A stretch of 64,000 nucleotides of DNA from JBAXAM01 sp964213355 (GTDB taxonomy: Bacteria; Pseudomonadota; Gammaproteobacteria; UBA9339), in assembly GCA_964213355.1 (NCBI GenBank), contig CAXOVY010000003.1:1-64000 (forward strand), read 5' to 3'. Under the pieces are notes generated by a model that did no database searches, was not told the origin of the DNA, and was given only the letters and a program-made list of their open reading frames with translations. Made by a program: the position numbers and the translations under genes. Of this stretch, positions 53,376 to 62,836 are shown in pieces (position 1 is the stretch's first letter; every line of letters starts with the position of its first letter).

Positions 53376-54515
53376 ATGGCGGAGCAGCAACAACAAGGAC
53401 AAGATAATGCACTAGACTTTCTGTGGATAGTAGGAATTTTAATTGGAATTATTTATCTTGGCTGGTATTTTGGCCGAACCTATATAGTCTCTGCAGTCTT
53501 TTTTGTGCGTCTTTATGAAATCATGGCAGCTAACTTTGTGTTCGATACGTTAGCAAAGATGACGCTGCTGGTAGGTTTACCAATGCCGCAGTCTTCTTTA
53601 AATGAGTGGCTTGTTTTTATCCAGCAGAATAAGGATGCTGTAAGTATTGATTTCTCTACATTGGTTAAATTGAGTACAGCTGTTGGTAATTATATTAGGT
53701 ACCCGTTTACGGTGCTTATGCTTGGCGCCGCCGCATTACTCCATTTTGGCAGTGCTTCAACCACATTGCGTCACGTTTTTGATAACAAATCACTCAGAAT
53801 TGCAGAGCAAGATAATTGGCCGCAAATTAAGCCAATTTTAAAGTTTGATTTGGTTAAGCAAAAATTAGATGATGGGCCGTGGGCAATATCGTTATCGCCG
53901 ATGCGATTTTGTAAAAAACATGATTTGCTTGATGTTAGAGAAGAGCATGGAAAATATATTGCAACTTTGCGGCGTGGTGCCGCTTATCGTCTTTTATCGT
54001 TGCAGCTTGGTCCGAAGTGGTATGGTGCTGAAAATTTGCCCCCATATCTCAAAGCGTTGTTTGCTGTTTTTGCTGCGAAGGTTAATGGTGATAAAAAAAC
54101 TGCCGAAAGTCTATTAGATCAAATTGCTATTTCATCTGCGGGGAAAGAATTTAATTTTACTGGTGTTGAAGAGTTGATGCATAAGTACGTAAACTCAAAA
54201 AAAGTCGTTAAGATAGTTAACTTGCATGGTTATGTTACCACTGTACTCGCGTCTATGTTGGTTGGTGCGCGCAGTGCAGGTGTACTTGCTACGGCAGAAT
54301 TTCTTTGGTTAAAACCAATCGATAGACGGATGTGGTATATGCTTAACAGTGTTGGTCGCCAAACGGCAGTTGCCGAAATTAGTGGCGCCTTTGCCCACTG
54401 GCTTGCCGAGAAGAAATTAGGATTGCCTTTAATGGTGCCAATGGTAGAGGAAGCGGTGCGCGGTTTAGAATTAGCTCTGGCTGATATGGTTTATAAGCCG
54501 GACGAGGAAGAGTAA
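53376..54515 (+). CDS. icmP: Dot/Icm coupling-complex protein IcmP (DotM)
   Basis: This 379-aa inner-membrane protein has N-terminal helices at about 14-34 and 110-128. A cytosolic domain follows that in Legionella binds acidic Glu-rich effector signals through a basic patch. Recognisable parts are WPQIKPILKFDLV, PWAISLSPMRFCKKH and FLWLKPIDRRMWYMLNSVGR. It partners DotL (next gene, 4-nt gap) in the type IV coupling complex. Confidence 0.95.
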   Translation: MAEQQQQGQDNALDFLWIVGILIGIIYLGWYFGRTYIVSAVFFVRLYEIMAANFVFDTLAKMTLLVGLPMPQSSLNEWLVFIQQNKDAVSIDFSTLVKLSTAVGNYIRYPFTVLMLGAAALLHFGSASTTLRHVFDNKSLRIAEQDNWPQIKPILKFDLVKQKLDDGPWAISLSPMRFCKKHDLLDVREEHGKYIATLRRGAAYRLLSLQLGPKWYGAENLPPYLKALFAVFAAKVNGDKKTAESLLDQIAISSAGKEFNFTGVEELMHKYVNSKKVVKIVNLHGYVTTVLASMLVGARSAGVLATAEFLWLKPIDRRMWYMLNSVGRQTAVAEISGAFAHWLAEKKLGLPLMVPMVEEAVRGLELALADMVYKPDEEE

Positions 54516-54519
54516 TCTA

Positions 54520-56883
54520 ATGCCAATTCAACAACGAGGGATAGATCAGAGCCAAGAGCAGGTAGGAAGCGCGCTGTTGCGTGATACACGCACCTTGGAG
54601 CAGCGCATCTCTGATTTTATGAAGAACCCGTCTAGTGTTGCGGTGCTGATAGTGGTTTTTGCTAGTTTAGGTTTTTTTGTTTCTGCGGTAGCCGATGTTA
54701 CTTTTTTAATTGGACTTTGTCTATTTTGGATTGCGAAGACGCAGCATTTTTCCTTACCGTTTCGTATGCCAAAAAGAGCTAACTGTTTGGATTACAATAC
54801 TCCAAAAGCTGGTAGTTCCGATCCAAGTATGGCTAGTGGAATTTATTATTTTGGTAACGATCGTAAGACCGATGACGAGCTGTGGTTTACCAATGATGAT
54901 ATGCGAACCCATGTTTTGATTTTTGGTTCAACTGGTAGTGGTAAAACGGTAGCGTTAGTGTCTATTGCATTCAATGCTTTGGTTCAGGGAAGTGGTTTTA
55001 TTTATGTTGATGGTAAAGGTGATAACTCCCTTTTTGCTACAGTTTTTTCCTTAGTACGCTCGGTGGGGCGTGAAGATGATTTGTTGTTGATTAATTTTAT
55101 GACAGGTGCGCGTGATATTATTGGCCCACAAGAGAGGCGTCTTTCCAACACCATGAATCCTTTTTGTACTGGTTCTTCAAGTATGCTGTCTAATTTGGTT
55201 ACGAGTCTCATGGATTCTGGTAAGGGGGGCGGTGGTGGGGATATGTGGAAAGGCCGCGCTATTGCCTTTATTGAAGCGTTGATGAAGGTTTTAGTTACAG
55301 CGCGAGATGCTGGCTACATTTTATTAGATGCAAATGTAATTCGTAATTATTTTGATTTCACAAAACTTGAAGAAATGGTTGATAAGGTTTTGGTTCGTGA
55401 AAATCAAGAGCCAGCGAGTATGGAAGGTTTTCCGAGCGTAGTGCTTGAACCAATAACTCATTATGTAAATGATATGCCTGGGTACATCAAAGGAAAAAAA
55501 GGCAAACAAAGCTCACAATGCTTAGAGCAGCACGGTTATATCATCATGCAATTAACCAGGACATTTGGTTCGCTCGCTGATACTTATGGACATATTATAC
55601 GTACTAATTTACCAGAAGTTGATTTGCGTGATGTGGTATTAAATCGACGTATTTTGGTAGTGCTATTACCAGCATTAGAAAAGTCACCGGATGAGTTAGC
55701 CAACTTAGGCAAAATAATTATTGCCTCTTTAAAAACCATGATGGCATCTGGTTTAGGTGATGAAGTTGAAGGTATGTATAGTAAAGTAGTTGAGAGCAAG
55801 CCGACTAATGCACGCAATCCATATTTATGTATTTTAGATGAGTATGGATATTATGCGGTGGAGGGTTTTGCTGTGGTTCCAGCACAAGCACGTTCTTTGG
55901 GTTTTTCAGTTATATTTGCTGGCCAAGATTTGCCCGCGTTTCAAAAAGCATCCAAAGAAGAAGCTGCTTCTATCGGTGCAAATACCAATATTAAAATTTG
56001 TATGAAGTTAGAGGATCCGGCTGATACGTGGGAATTCTTCTTGAAATCTGCTGGTGAATCATATGTTGCCCACGTGGGTGGGTTCGAAGCAAATGCGCAA
56101 AGTATATCCGGCCAGTATGCGGGCTCGAAAACTGCCCAAGTGGAGAAGCGTGCGCGTATTGATTTGCTTGATTTAAAAGAGCAAAGAGAAGGTGAGGCTC
56201 ATGTTTTCTTTAAATCTAGAATTGTGCGTGCAAAAATGTTTTATGCAAATCCTAAGCCGGTCAAAGAGCTGCGTCTGAATCAATTCGTTAAGATAGATGC
56301 ACCTACAGATGTGGTACTGCGTAGTTTGGTTGCCGGTTTTGAGAACTTTAGAAAAATATTTCAAAGTAGCACTAAGTTGTTTTCTGATATTGATTTGCCA
56401 CAAGATGATGCTAAAAGTATTGCCGAGTTACTTATGAAGCAGCATGAAGATGCCCCACTCGAAAAAGGAATCTCCGCTTTGCTTGCTTATCGTGAACAAA
56501 TGCTTGGACCACTGCCAAGTGAGGCTGAAGAAAAGGTTGAATTACCGGTTGGGCAAATGGACGTGTTTGCTACATTATCTCCTTCAGATTATCTCAAAAA
56601 TATTCTTTTGGCAGATAATATTGAGCAGTTTAGTCAACCAGTATTAATTAAAGCATCAACCAGGGGACAAATGTCTCAGATTGAAAATATTTTGGGTAGG
56701 GCTAAGCGTAATACGCAAACTATCGCTTCAGAGCTGATTAAAGATATGCAAGCAGCAACACATTACCCACCAGCGGTATTAGCAGTTTCCGATGCTACCG
56801 AGCTAACAAAGACAATAGATTATTTGATTGCCAACATTGCGTTAAAACAGCGGGCAGCAACAGGTGAAACCACGAGTAGTTAA
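54520..56883 (+). CDS. icmO: Dot/Icm coupling ATPase IcmO (DotL)
   Basis: This 787-aa VirD4-type coupling ATPase receives effectors at the inner membrane. Two N-terminal helices lie at about 38-75. Walker A is FGSTGSGKTVAL (about 137) and Walker B LCILDEYGYYAVEG (about 437). The C-terminal 200 residues are the extension that binds DotN, IcmS-IcmW and LvgA in Legionella. Both adaptors and DotN are encoded in the window, so the whole coupling complex is present. Confidence 0.97.
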   Translation: MPIQQRGIDQSQEQVGSALLRDTRTLEQRISDFMKNPSSVAVLIVVFASLGFFVSAVADVTFLIGLCLFWIAKTQHFSLPFRMPKRANCLDYNTPKAGSSDPSMASGIYYFGNDRKTDDELWFTNDDMRTHVLIFGSTGSGKTVALVSIAFNALVQGSGFIYVDGKGDNSLFATVFSLVRSVGREDDLLLINFMTGARDIIGPQERRLSNTMNPFCTGSSSMLSNLVTSLMDSGKGGGGGDMWKGRAIAFIEALMKVLVTARDAGYILLDANVIRNYFDFTKLEEMVDKVLVRENQEPASMEGFPSVVLEPITHYVNDMPGYIKGKKGKQSSQCLEQHGYIIMQLTRTFGSLADTYGHIIRTNLPEVDLRDVVLNRRILVVLLPALEKSPDELANLGKIIIASLKTMMASGLGDEVEGMYSKVVESKPTNARNPYLCILDEYGYYAVEGFAVVPAQARSLGFSVIFAGQDLPAFQKASKEEAASIGANTNIKICMKLEDPADTWEFFLKSAGESYVAHVGGFEANAQSISGQYAGSKTAQVEKRARIDLLDLKEQREGEAHVFFKSRIVRAKMFYANPKPVKELRLNQFVKIDAPTDVVLRSLVAGFENFRKIFQSSTKLFSDIDLPQDDAKSIAELLMKQHEDAPLEKGISALLAYREQMLGPLPSEAEEKVELPVGQMDVFATLSPSDYLKNILLADNIEQFSQPVLIKASTRGQMSQIENILGRAKRNTQTIASELIKDMQAATHYPPAVLAVSDATELTKTIDYLIANIALKQRAATGETTSS

Positions 56884-56897
56884 TTAGGATTTTATAT

Positions 56898-57404
56898 ATG
56901 AAGGTGTTAAAAATTATTTTTTTTATCATGCTAGCAACACTACTATCCGGTTGCTTTACTGGAGCCATCTATCAGTCTGATGCTGAAATTCAGAAACCTC
57001 AAGCCCAGATTAGTTTGCTAAATAAACAGTTAATTGCCTACGATATTCGTATTCTGCAAGACGAAGATTCTATGGTTTTGGTTTTGCCCAATAAAAAACT
57101 TTTTAATTCTAATTCAGCAAATTTTACACAAGAGGCATATAAAGTTTTGGATTTAATTTTAGAGCTAACAAGTTATTATGAAAAATCGGTGATTTCGGTC
57201 AGGGGAGTTGCTGGAGTTGATTGTGTCGATGCTCTTAGTATCACTATGGTTGCTGAGCGTGCTCATAAGGTGGTCCAGTATTTGTGGAAGTCAGGAATTG
57301 ATGCGAGCTTCATGTATGCCGATGGTAGTAATGCGATTGTAATTAAAAACAAAAAATCGTTTTTAACAGATTGTGTAGTGATTAGTTTTCGTAAGCTTAA
57401 CTAA
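56898..57404 (+). CDS. icmN: Dot/Icm lipoprotein IcmN (DotK)
   Basis: This 168-aa protein has a lipobox (MLATLLSGC, Cys about residue 18). It also has an OmpA-like peptidoglycan-binding domain (LVLPNKKLFNSNSANFTQEA; VAERAHKVVQYLWKSGI). It decorates the outer-membrane core complex. It is followed after only 65 bp by icmL, so no icmM (dotJ) gene is present between them. Confidence 0.92.
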   Translation: MKVLKIIFFIMLATLLSGCFTGAIYQSDAEIQKPQAQISLLNKQLIAYDIRILQDEDSMVLVLPNKKLFNSNSANFTQEAYKVLDLILELTSYYEKSVISVRGVAGVDCVDALSITMVAERAHKVVQYLWKSGIDASFMYADGSNAIVIKNKKSFLTDCVVISFRKLN

Positions 57405-57469
57405 TTGTCGGTAGATTTTTCTGGGTTGTTAGGTTAGTATGTAACTATAGAGGGATAGAGGGATAAGTT

Positions 57470-58099
57470 ATGGTAGACGATGCTGTTGAACTAGTGCGAC
57501 TGCGCAATAATTTCTATCGCGATAATTATCGGAAATTGGTAGGGTCTTTGATGGTTTTATTGGTAGTTGTTGTGGCGTTAGTCGGAGCTGTATTTTATCA
57601 AATTGTCAACCGGCCAGAACCAAAATATTTTGCTACCACAGTTGATGGCAGAATTATGCAACTCTTTTCTTTATCAGAAGCGATGTTATCACCTGGTGAT
57701 CTACTACAGTGGGCACACAGTGCTTCTATAGCCGCTTACACTTATAACTTCGTAAACTATCGTGACGCGATGCAACAGCTACAAAATCGATTTACTGCTG
57801 ATGGTTGGAGATATTACGAAAATGCTTTGCGAACGGCTAGAACCCTTGATATGGTTATAGCAAAGAAGCTAGTGGTATCAGCAGTTGCTACCGGTACACC
57901 AGTTATTTTGGATCAAGCCGTGATAAGTGGTAGATATTCTTGGAAAGTACAAATTCCACTTTTAGTTACTTATCAGAGCCCAAATGAACAAACGCAACAG
58001 GCGATGATAGTGACAATGATTATTAGTCGTGTGCCAACGGTTGATATGCCTAAGGGTATTGCTATAGTGAGTTTTGTTTCTTCAACCGCGGCTTCTTAA
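57470..58099 (+). CDS. icmL: Dot/Icm inner-membrane protein IcmL (DotI)
   Basis: This 209-aa VirB8-like protein has a short cytosolic N-terminus (VELVRLRNNFYRDNYRK) and one membrane helix (about 25-47). The periplasmic domain includes PEPKYFATTVDGRIMQLF and the signature SASIAAYTYNFVNYRDAMQQ. In Legionella DotI partners the truncated paralogue DotJ; here DotI appears to work alone. RBS: AGGGAT upstream of ATG 57470. Confidence 0.96.
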   Translation: MVDDAVELVRLRNNFYRDNYRKLVGSLMVLLVVVVALVGAVFYQIVNRPEPKYFATTVDGRIMQLFSLSEAMLSPGDLLQWAHSASIAAYTYNFVNYRDAMQQLQNRFTADGWRYYENALRTARTLDMVIAKKLVVSAVATGTPVILDQAVISGRYSWKVQIPLLVTYQSPNEQTQQAMIVTMIISRVPTVDMPKGIAIVSFVSSTAAS

Positions 58100-58127
58100 T
58101 CTAAATAATGTGATGTGAATAGGGAAT

Positions 58128-59261
58128 ATGGAAATAGGGTGCTTGAGCTTTATGAAAATATTTTTAACTATACTATCCGTGTTATTTGTTTTTTGTCAGA
58201 GTTCTTTTGCGCTTACTGCTAGAGACAAAAGAGACCAGGCGGACGCACAAAAAAAAATGGATCAATTGCAGCAAGTTTTGGCAAAAGCAGCTAAAAGCAA
58301 TGAACTTCCTGGATCAGCCAATATAACCGCAACATCTAGTTTGTCATCTGATTTACTTCCTCCGTCAAAGTCTGATCAAGCCAATGCACTTCGTCAGGCT
58401 CAAGCGTTTGGAGTGTCTTCAAGTACGCAAAATAAAGCAGCCGATATTGCCAGTGTTCCTGCTACTGCAGATGTGCCACAACCTAGTTTATATGACCAAG
58501 CATTTTCCGGTGTTGTAGGTCAATTATTGCCAATGACTCCTGATCAAGTTGTGAAATTGCGAGAAGTGTTTACCGCAAGCCAGCAAGCTGCAGCAAATCC
58601 ACCAGGGGTTCCGCCAAGGCCAACATCTACATCATTGCTAGTTAATTTATCGCCACAGGCTGTAGCTCCGGTGATTAGGCTAGGGGCGGGGTATATTACC
58701 TCTTTAGTTTTTATAGATGCTACTGGTCAGCCATGGCCAATAGCTGCATATAGTGTTGGCGATCCTGCTTCTTTTAATATTCAGTGGGATCGTAAAGGTA
58801 ATACCATGCTAGTGCAATCAGCAACTTTTTATAAGCGCAGTAATTTGGCCGTAATTTTGCGTGATTTAAATACCCCGGTAATGATAACTTTGATATCGGG
58901 ACAAGAAGCAGTGGATTATCGCGTAGATTTACGCATTCCTGGGGTTGGGCCCAATGCAGTTTTTATCCAAAATGGGATACCAGATGCAGTAAATCCAATA
59001 CTGTTCGATGTGTTAAATGGCATTCCACCCAGGGGGAGCAAAGAGTTGAAAGTTAGTGGTGGCGGGGTTACCCAGGCTTGGTTACTAAATAAAAAGCTTT
59101 ATTTACGAACTAATTTGACTGTGACCTCTCCAGGTTGGCAAGCGACTATGAGTAGTATTGATGGTACCCATGCTTATCAGTTGCAACCATCCCCGGTAAT
59201 TTTGGCTTTGCAAAATGGGAAGGATAAAATTCTTACGCTAACGATTGAAGGATTGGAGTGA
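58128..59261 (+). CDS. icmK: Dot/Icm outer-membrane core protein IcmK (DotH)
   Basis: This VirB9-like outer-membrane core subunit is up to 377 residues long. The start is uncertain: ATG 58128 has AGGGA too close, while ATG 58152 gives a cleaner signal peptide (MKIFLTILSVLFVFCQSSFA). A low-complexity region (about 35-150) is followed by the conserved C-terminal domain: PVIRLGAGYITSLVFIDATG, PWPIAAYSVGDP, NLAVILRDLNTPVMITL. DotC and DotD assist its insertion. Its stop lies 1 nt before the icmE start. Confidence 0.95.
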   Translation: MEIGCLSFMKIFLTILSVLFVFCQSSFALTARDKRDQADAQKKMDQLQQVLAKAAKSNELPGSANITATSSLSSDLLPPSKSDQANALRQAQAFGVSSSTQNKAADIASVPATADVPQPSLYDQAFSGVVGQLLPMTPDQVVKLREVFTASQQAAANPPGVPPRPTSTSLLVNLSPQAVAPVIRLGAGYITSLVFIDATGQPWPIAAYSVGDPASFNIQWDRKGNTMLVQSATFYKRSNLAVILRDLNTPVMITLISGQEAVDYRVDLRIPGVGPNAVFIQNGIPDAVNPILFDVLNGIPPRGSKELKVSGGGVTQAWLLNKKLYLRTNLTVTSPGWQATMSSIDGTHAYQLQPSPVILALQNGKDKILTLTIEGLE

Positions 59262-59262
59262 T

Positions 59263-61977
59263 ATGGCGCTCAAAGACAGAGTAAATAATGCAAAACAGAC
59301 TTTTGCTGATACTAAATCAAGGATGGTAGTTATTGTTCTGGTGATTATTGTTATTGCAGTTTTAGGCATTTCTTATTTTAAATTTAAACGCAGTCGATTG
59401 CCGCCAGCCGGACTTCAGTCTGCAGTAATGGAAGCTCCAGGGATTACTTCTATTCCGGGTTTAGGCCAACCAACCCGAGAATATGCTAAATTGCAAGAAC
59501 AACAAAATGTAGAATTATCTGTAGAGGCTGCTAGAAAAGGAACATCTTCTATTCCGACAGTAGTTCGTACTACATATCTAGACACGGGAGTTTCTTCTGA
59601 TTTGTCAGGGAAATCCGGCGCTACATCTGTTGCTGGTTGTGGCGTTGAGGATTTAAGAAAAGCGCGCTTAGCTGGCGTTACTGCTTCAGAATTGCATTGC
59701 CGTGGTTGTAGTTTGGCAGCGCTTAAAGCAGCCGGATTCAGTGCGGCTGAACTAAAAGCAGCTGGGTTTAGCGCGGCTGAACTAAAGGCAGCTGGGTTTA
59801 GTGCGGATGAGTTAAAAGCTGCTGGATTTAGCGCCAAAGAATTGGCGGAAGCTGGTTTTAGCGCTAAGGAGTTGATAGCTGCAGGATTTACTGCTGGTGA
59901 ATTAAAAGATGCTGGTTTTAGTGCTGCTGATTTGCGTAAGGCTGGAATGAGTGAAGAGGCGATCGCTGCGGTGAGCTTTGATTCAAGTAATTTATCCACA
60001 ACTGGTAACTGTAGTATTCAAAAATTAAAAGAGGCTCGTGGAAAAGGAGTTAGTGCAGCTGAATTGAAAAAATTAGGATGTAGTGCTGCAGCGCTAAGGG
60101 CCGCAGGTTTCACAGCGGCAGAATTAAAAGCTGCAGGGTTCAGTGCAGCTGAATTAAAAGCCGCGGGATTTAGTGCTGCAGATTTACGAGCAGCAGGCTT
60201 TAGTGCAAAAGATTTAAGAGATGCAGGTTTTAGTGCGGCTGATTTAAAGGAAGCCGGTTTTACTGCAAGCGAATTAAAAGATGCAGGTTTTAGCGCTGGG
60301 GAACTTTACAATGCTGGTTTCAGTGCTCAAGAATTAAAGGATGCTGGTTTTAGTGCTAAAGATCTTAAAGCAGCAGGATTTAGCGCTGCAGAGTTGCAGG
60401 ATGCTGGTTTTACTCCAGATGAATTAAAAGCGGCTGGTTACACTGACGGTGATTTAGTACGCGCAGGTGTTGTTGGTGCTGTGGTTGGTGGTGGTACTGT
60501 GGCAGTTGGAGCTGGGTCTTGTAGCGTGGAGAGCTTAAAAGCAGCTCGTAAGGCAGGTGCTAGTGCGACTGATTTGAAAAAACTTGGTTGTAGCGCTCAA
60601 GCATTAAGGGCGGCTGGTTTTACCGCGGCAGAATTAAAAGCCGCGGGATTTAGTGCAGCAGAGTTAAGAGCCGCAGGATTTAGTGCTGAAGATCTTAAAG
60701 CCGCTGGATTCAGCGCGGAAGAGTTACAGGCCGCTGGATTCAGTGCAGCAGAATTAAGGGCAGTTGGTTTAGGTGCTATTGCAGAGGTGTGTAGCATTGA
60801 TAGTATTAAGGAAGCGCGGGCGAGCGGGGCTAATGCCGCCCAATTAAGAGCTAAAGGTTGTAGTGCTGCTGCACTTAAAGCAGCAGGGTTCAGTGCGGCA
60901 GAACTGAAGGATGCTGGATTCAGCGCGCAAGAACTAAAAGACGCTGGGTTTAGCGCTAAAGAACTAAAGGCAGCAGGATTTAGCGCTAAAGAACTAAAGG
61001 CAGCAGGATTTACTGCTAAAGACCTTAAAGATGCTGGATTTAAAGCAGCTGATTTACTTGCATCTGGTTTTACTTCCGATGAATTGAAGAAGGCTGGTTT
61101 TAGTGCGAGTGATATTAAGGCGGCCAATTTAAGACTTAGTGCTGAGGCAAATGCAGCTTTAAATTCTTTAGAACCGCAAAAACAGTTTGGAAGATTAAGT
61201 GAGGAACAACTGTCAAATATGGCCACACCGGATCTTGAAAATCTCATGAGACAGCAGCAGGCGATGATGAAGCAGCAGGCTGACACACTTTTTGCCGCAT
61301 GGGCACAGATTCCTACGCAGCAATATGTTCAAGGGGCAAACGACGATCAGAAACAGACTCAGGCAGAAAAAGCAGCTGCAGCTGAGAAGGCAGCTGCAGC
61401 TGCGGCAGCGAAGAACGTCGATATTTATAAGGCTGGAACTATTATTTTTGCGATATTGGATGCGGAAGTAAATAGTGATGAAAATGCTCCGGCGATGGCA
61501 ACTATTATTCAGGCTGGAGCGCTAAAGAATTCTAAGTTGCTTGGTAATTTCCAAAGAGTTGATAAAAAAGTTTTATTACAATTTAGCGTACTTAGTGTTC
61601 CTAAGTTAAACGTCAGCATTGCTATTAACGCTGTAGCGATTGATCCAAATACTGCCAAAACAGCCTTGGCATCCACTGTTGACAATCATTACTTGTTGCG
61701 TTATGGCACAGCATTTGCGTCGTCTTTTGTCGCTGGGTTAGCTGGTGCAGTACAAAATGCTGGAGGTACAACTACCACATCGGCGACAACTGGAACCGTT
61801 AGTACCATGCCGCCATTGAATTTTATGCAAAAATTATTAGTTGGTTTGGGTACAGCGGGGCAACAGCTTAGTACTGCCGCTGGAGCAAATGTTAATACGC
61901 CACCAACAATTACAGTAAAGGCTGGAAGTAATATTGGATTGTTACTGATGTCTGATCTATCAGTACCAAAGAGTTAA
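59263..61977 (+). CDS. icmE: Dot/Icm channel protein IcmE (DotG) with long decapeptide-repeat region
   Basis: ATG 59263 gives 904 residues; an in-frame TTG at 59245 is disfavoured. A short cytosolic start is followed by a membrane helix (about 22-42), a linker and a huge repeat region (about residues 126-622) of units like AGFSAAELKA. A Gln/Ala-rich coiled segment and the C-terminal VirB10/TrbI-type domain (about 715-904) complete it. DotG spans the envelope and forms the central channel. The repeats are organised in four blocks, each opened by a two-Cys module. The end (NIGLLLMSDLSVPKS) is complete. Confidence 0.96.
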   Translation: MALKDRVNNAKQTFADTKSRMVVIVLVIIVIAVLGISYFKFKRSRLPPAGLQSAVMEAPGITSIPGLGQPTREYAKLQEQQNVELSVEAARKGTSSIPTVVRTTYLDTGVSSDLSGKSGATSVAGCGVEDLRKARLAGVTASELHCRGCSLAALKAAGFSAAELKAAGFSAAELKAAGFSADELKAAGFSAKELAEAGFSAKELIAAGFTAGELKDAGFSAADLRKAGMSEEAIAAVSFDSSNLSTTGNCSIQKLKEARGKGVSAAELKKLGCSAAALRAAGFTAAELKAAGFSAAELKAAGFSAADLRAAGFSAKDLRDAGFSAADLKEAGFTASELKDAGFSAGELYNAGFSAQELKDAGFSAKDLKAAGFSAAELQDAGFTPDELKAAGYTDGDLVRAGVVGAVVGGGTVAVGAGSCSVESLKAARKAGASATDLKKLGCSAQALRAAGFTAAELKAAGFSAAELRAAGFSAEDLKAAGFSAEELQAAGFSAAELRAVGLGAIAEVCSIDSIKEARASGANAAQLRAKGCSAAALKAAGFSAAELKDAGFSAQELKDAGFSAKELKAAGFSAKELKAAGFTAKDLKDAGFKAADLLASGFTSDELKKAGFSASDIKAANLRLSAEANAALNSLEPQKQFGRLSEEQLSNMATPDLENLMRQQQAMMKQQADTLFAAWAQIPTQQYVQGANDDQKQTQAEKAAAAEKAAAAAAAKNVDIYKAGTIIFAILDAEVNSDENAPAMATIIQAGALKNSKLLGNFQRVDKKVLLQFSVLSVPKLNVSIAINAVAIDPNTAKTALASTVDNHYLLRYGTAFASSFVAGLAGAVQNAGGTTTTSATTGTVSTMPPLNFMQKLLVGLGTAGQQLSTAAGANVNTPPTITVKAGSNIGLLLMSDLSVPKS
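59638..61128 (+). repeat. Tandem 30-bp coding repeats in icmE
   Basis: About 31 decapeptide units (consensus AGFSAAELKA or AGFSAKDLKD) lie in four blocks. Each block starts with a Cys module, C(S/G)xxxLKxARxxGxxAxxLxxxGC, at codons for residues 126, 250, 420 and 510. Some 30-bp units are almost identical, for example 60961-60990 and 60991-61020. Such repeats can expand or shrink by slippage. They also create long false ORFs on the opposite strand. Confidence 0.95.
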
Positions 61978-62002
61978 AATAAATTTACAAGGTAATAATA
62001 GT

Positions 62003-62803
62003 ATGGATGATAAAACAATATCTTCACCCGATATGACCGAATATAAATTTAATGAGTCTGATGGAGTTCCTGCAGATGCAGCAACAGATTCTGGTTCTGC
62101 TACCCCTTATTCTGGAGGAGAAGCATCGGTTCCAGCGTCATCAGCATCAGGGTTTAACCTAAAAAATATTAATTTGCAAAAGTTTAAGGTACCAATTGCA
62201 ATTTCATTAGCTATTTCAATTATGTATGGGGTTTTTAATTTTTATAACGCTAAAAAAACACATGCAGCAGAGCAAAAAAAATTGCAGGCACAGGAAGTAG
62301 CTACGCAGCAAATGCCGATTATAGCTCCGCCAGTCAGAGAGGTTATTGTCCAGCCTCAGCCATCGAGTGATCAAATAGAACAGGTACAAGCCTCTGTGCA
62401 ACGAAAAATAGATGCAGCAGCGCAGGAGATGGCAAGCAATCGCGATCAGTTTTTGGGTTTAAGAGATGCAGTTTCTAAAGCACAGCAAGATATTTCTAGC
62501 GTTAGTCAGAACGTTGGTCAATTGACGGTAGCCACGCAGCAACTTTTGTCAGAAGTACAACAACTAAAATCTCCTCCAAAGGTTAAGTCTAAGAAGAAAG
62601 CCACTAAACCTTTGGCCATTTATCATATACGCGCTATTGTGCCTGGGAGAGTGTGGCTTGAATCTGCTGATGGTAAAAGTGCTACGCTTAGGGTTGGTGA
62701 TAGCCTGGAAGGCTACGGTACGGTAGAAGTTATTTCACCGCAGCAAGGAATGGTTCTTATGAGCGATGGTTCATATATTCAATACGGTGTAAACGATTTT
62801 TAA
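62003..62803 (+). CDS. icmG: Dot/Icm inner-membrane protein IcmG (DotF)
   Basis: This 266-aa bitopic protein has an acidic, Ser/Ala-rich cytosolic N-terminus and one membrane helix (about 56-73). A periplasmic coiled coil (about 80-195; EQVQASVQRKIDAAAQEM) and a small C-terminal domain (VPGRVWLESADGKSATLRVG) follow. DotF links to the core complex and has been reported to contact effectors. It lies 25 nt after icmE. Confidence 0.93.
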   Translation: MDDKTISSPDMTEYKFNESDGVPADAATDSGSATPYSGGEASVPASSASGFNLKNINLQKFKVPIAISLAISIMYGVFNFYNAKKTHAAEQKKLQAQEVATQQMPIIAPPVREVIVQPQPSSDQIEQVQASVQRKIDAAAQEMASNRDQFLGLRDAVSKAQQDISSVSQNVGQLTVATQQLLSEVQQLKSPPKVKSKKKATKPLAIYHIRAIVPGRVWLESADGKSATLRVGDSLEGYGTVEVISPQQGMVLMSDGSYIQYGVNDF

Positions 62804-62836
62804 GTATTGTCCCCAATTACTAACCAAACATTTTGA

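Noticed and set aside
59638..61128. Regular 30-bp repeats as a possible CRISPR array
   Set aside because: There are no spacers; every unit is in frame and encodes the DotG decapeptide repeat.
59415..61286. Two long open frames on the minus strand opposite icmE (59415-59999 and 60597-61286)
   Set aside because: They mirror the repetitive icmE codons, give only low-complexity Ala/Leu/Asn/Pro repeats and have no ribosome sites.
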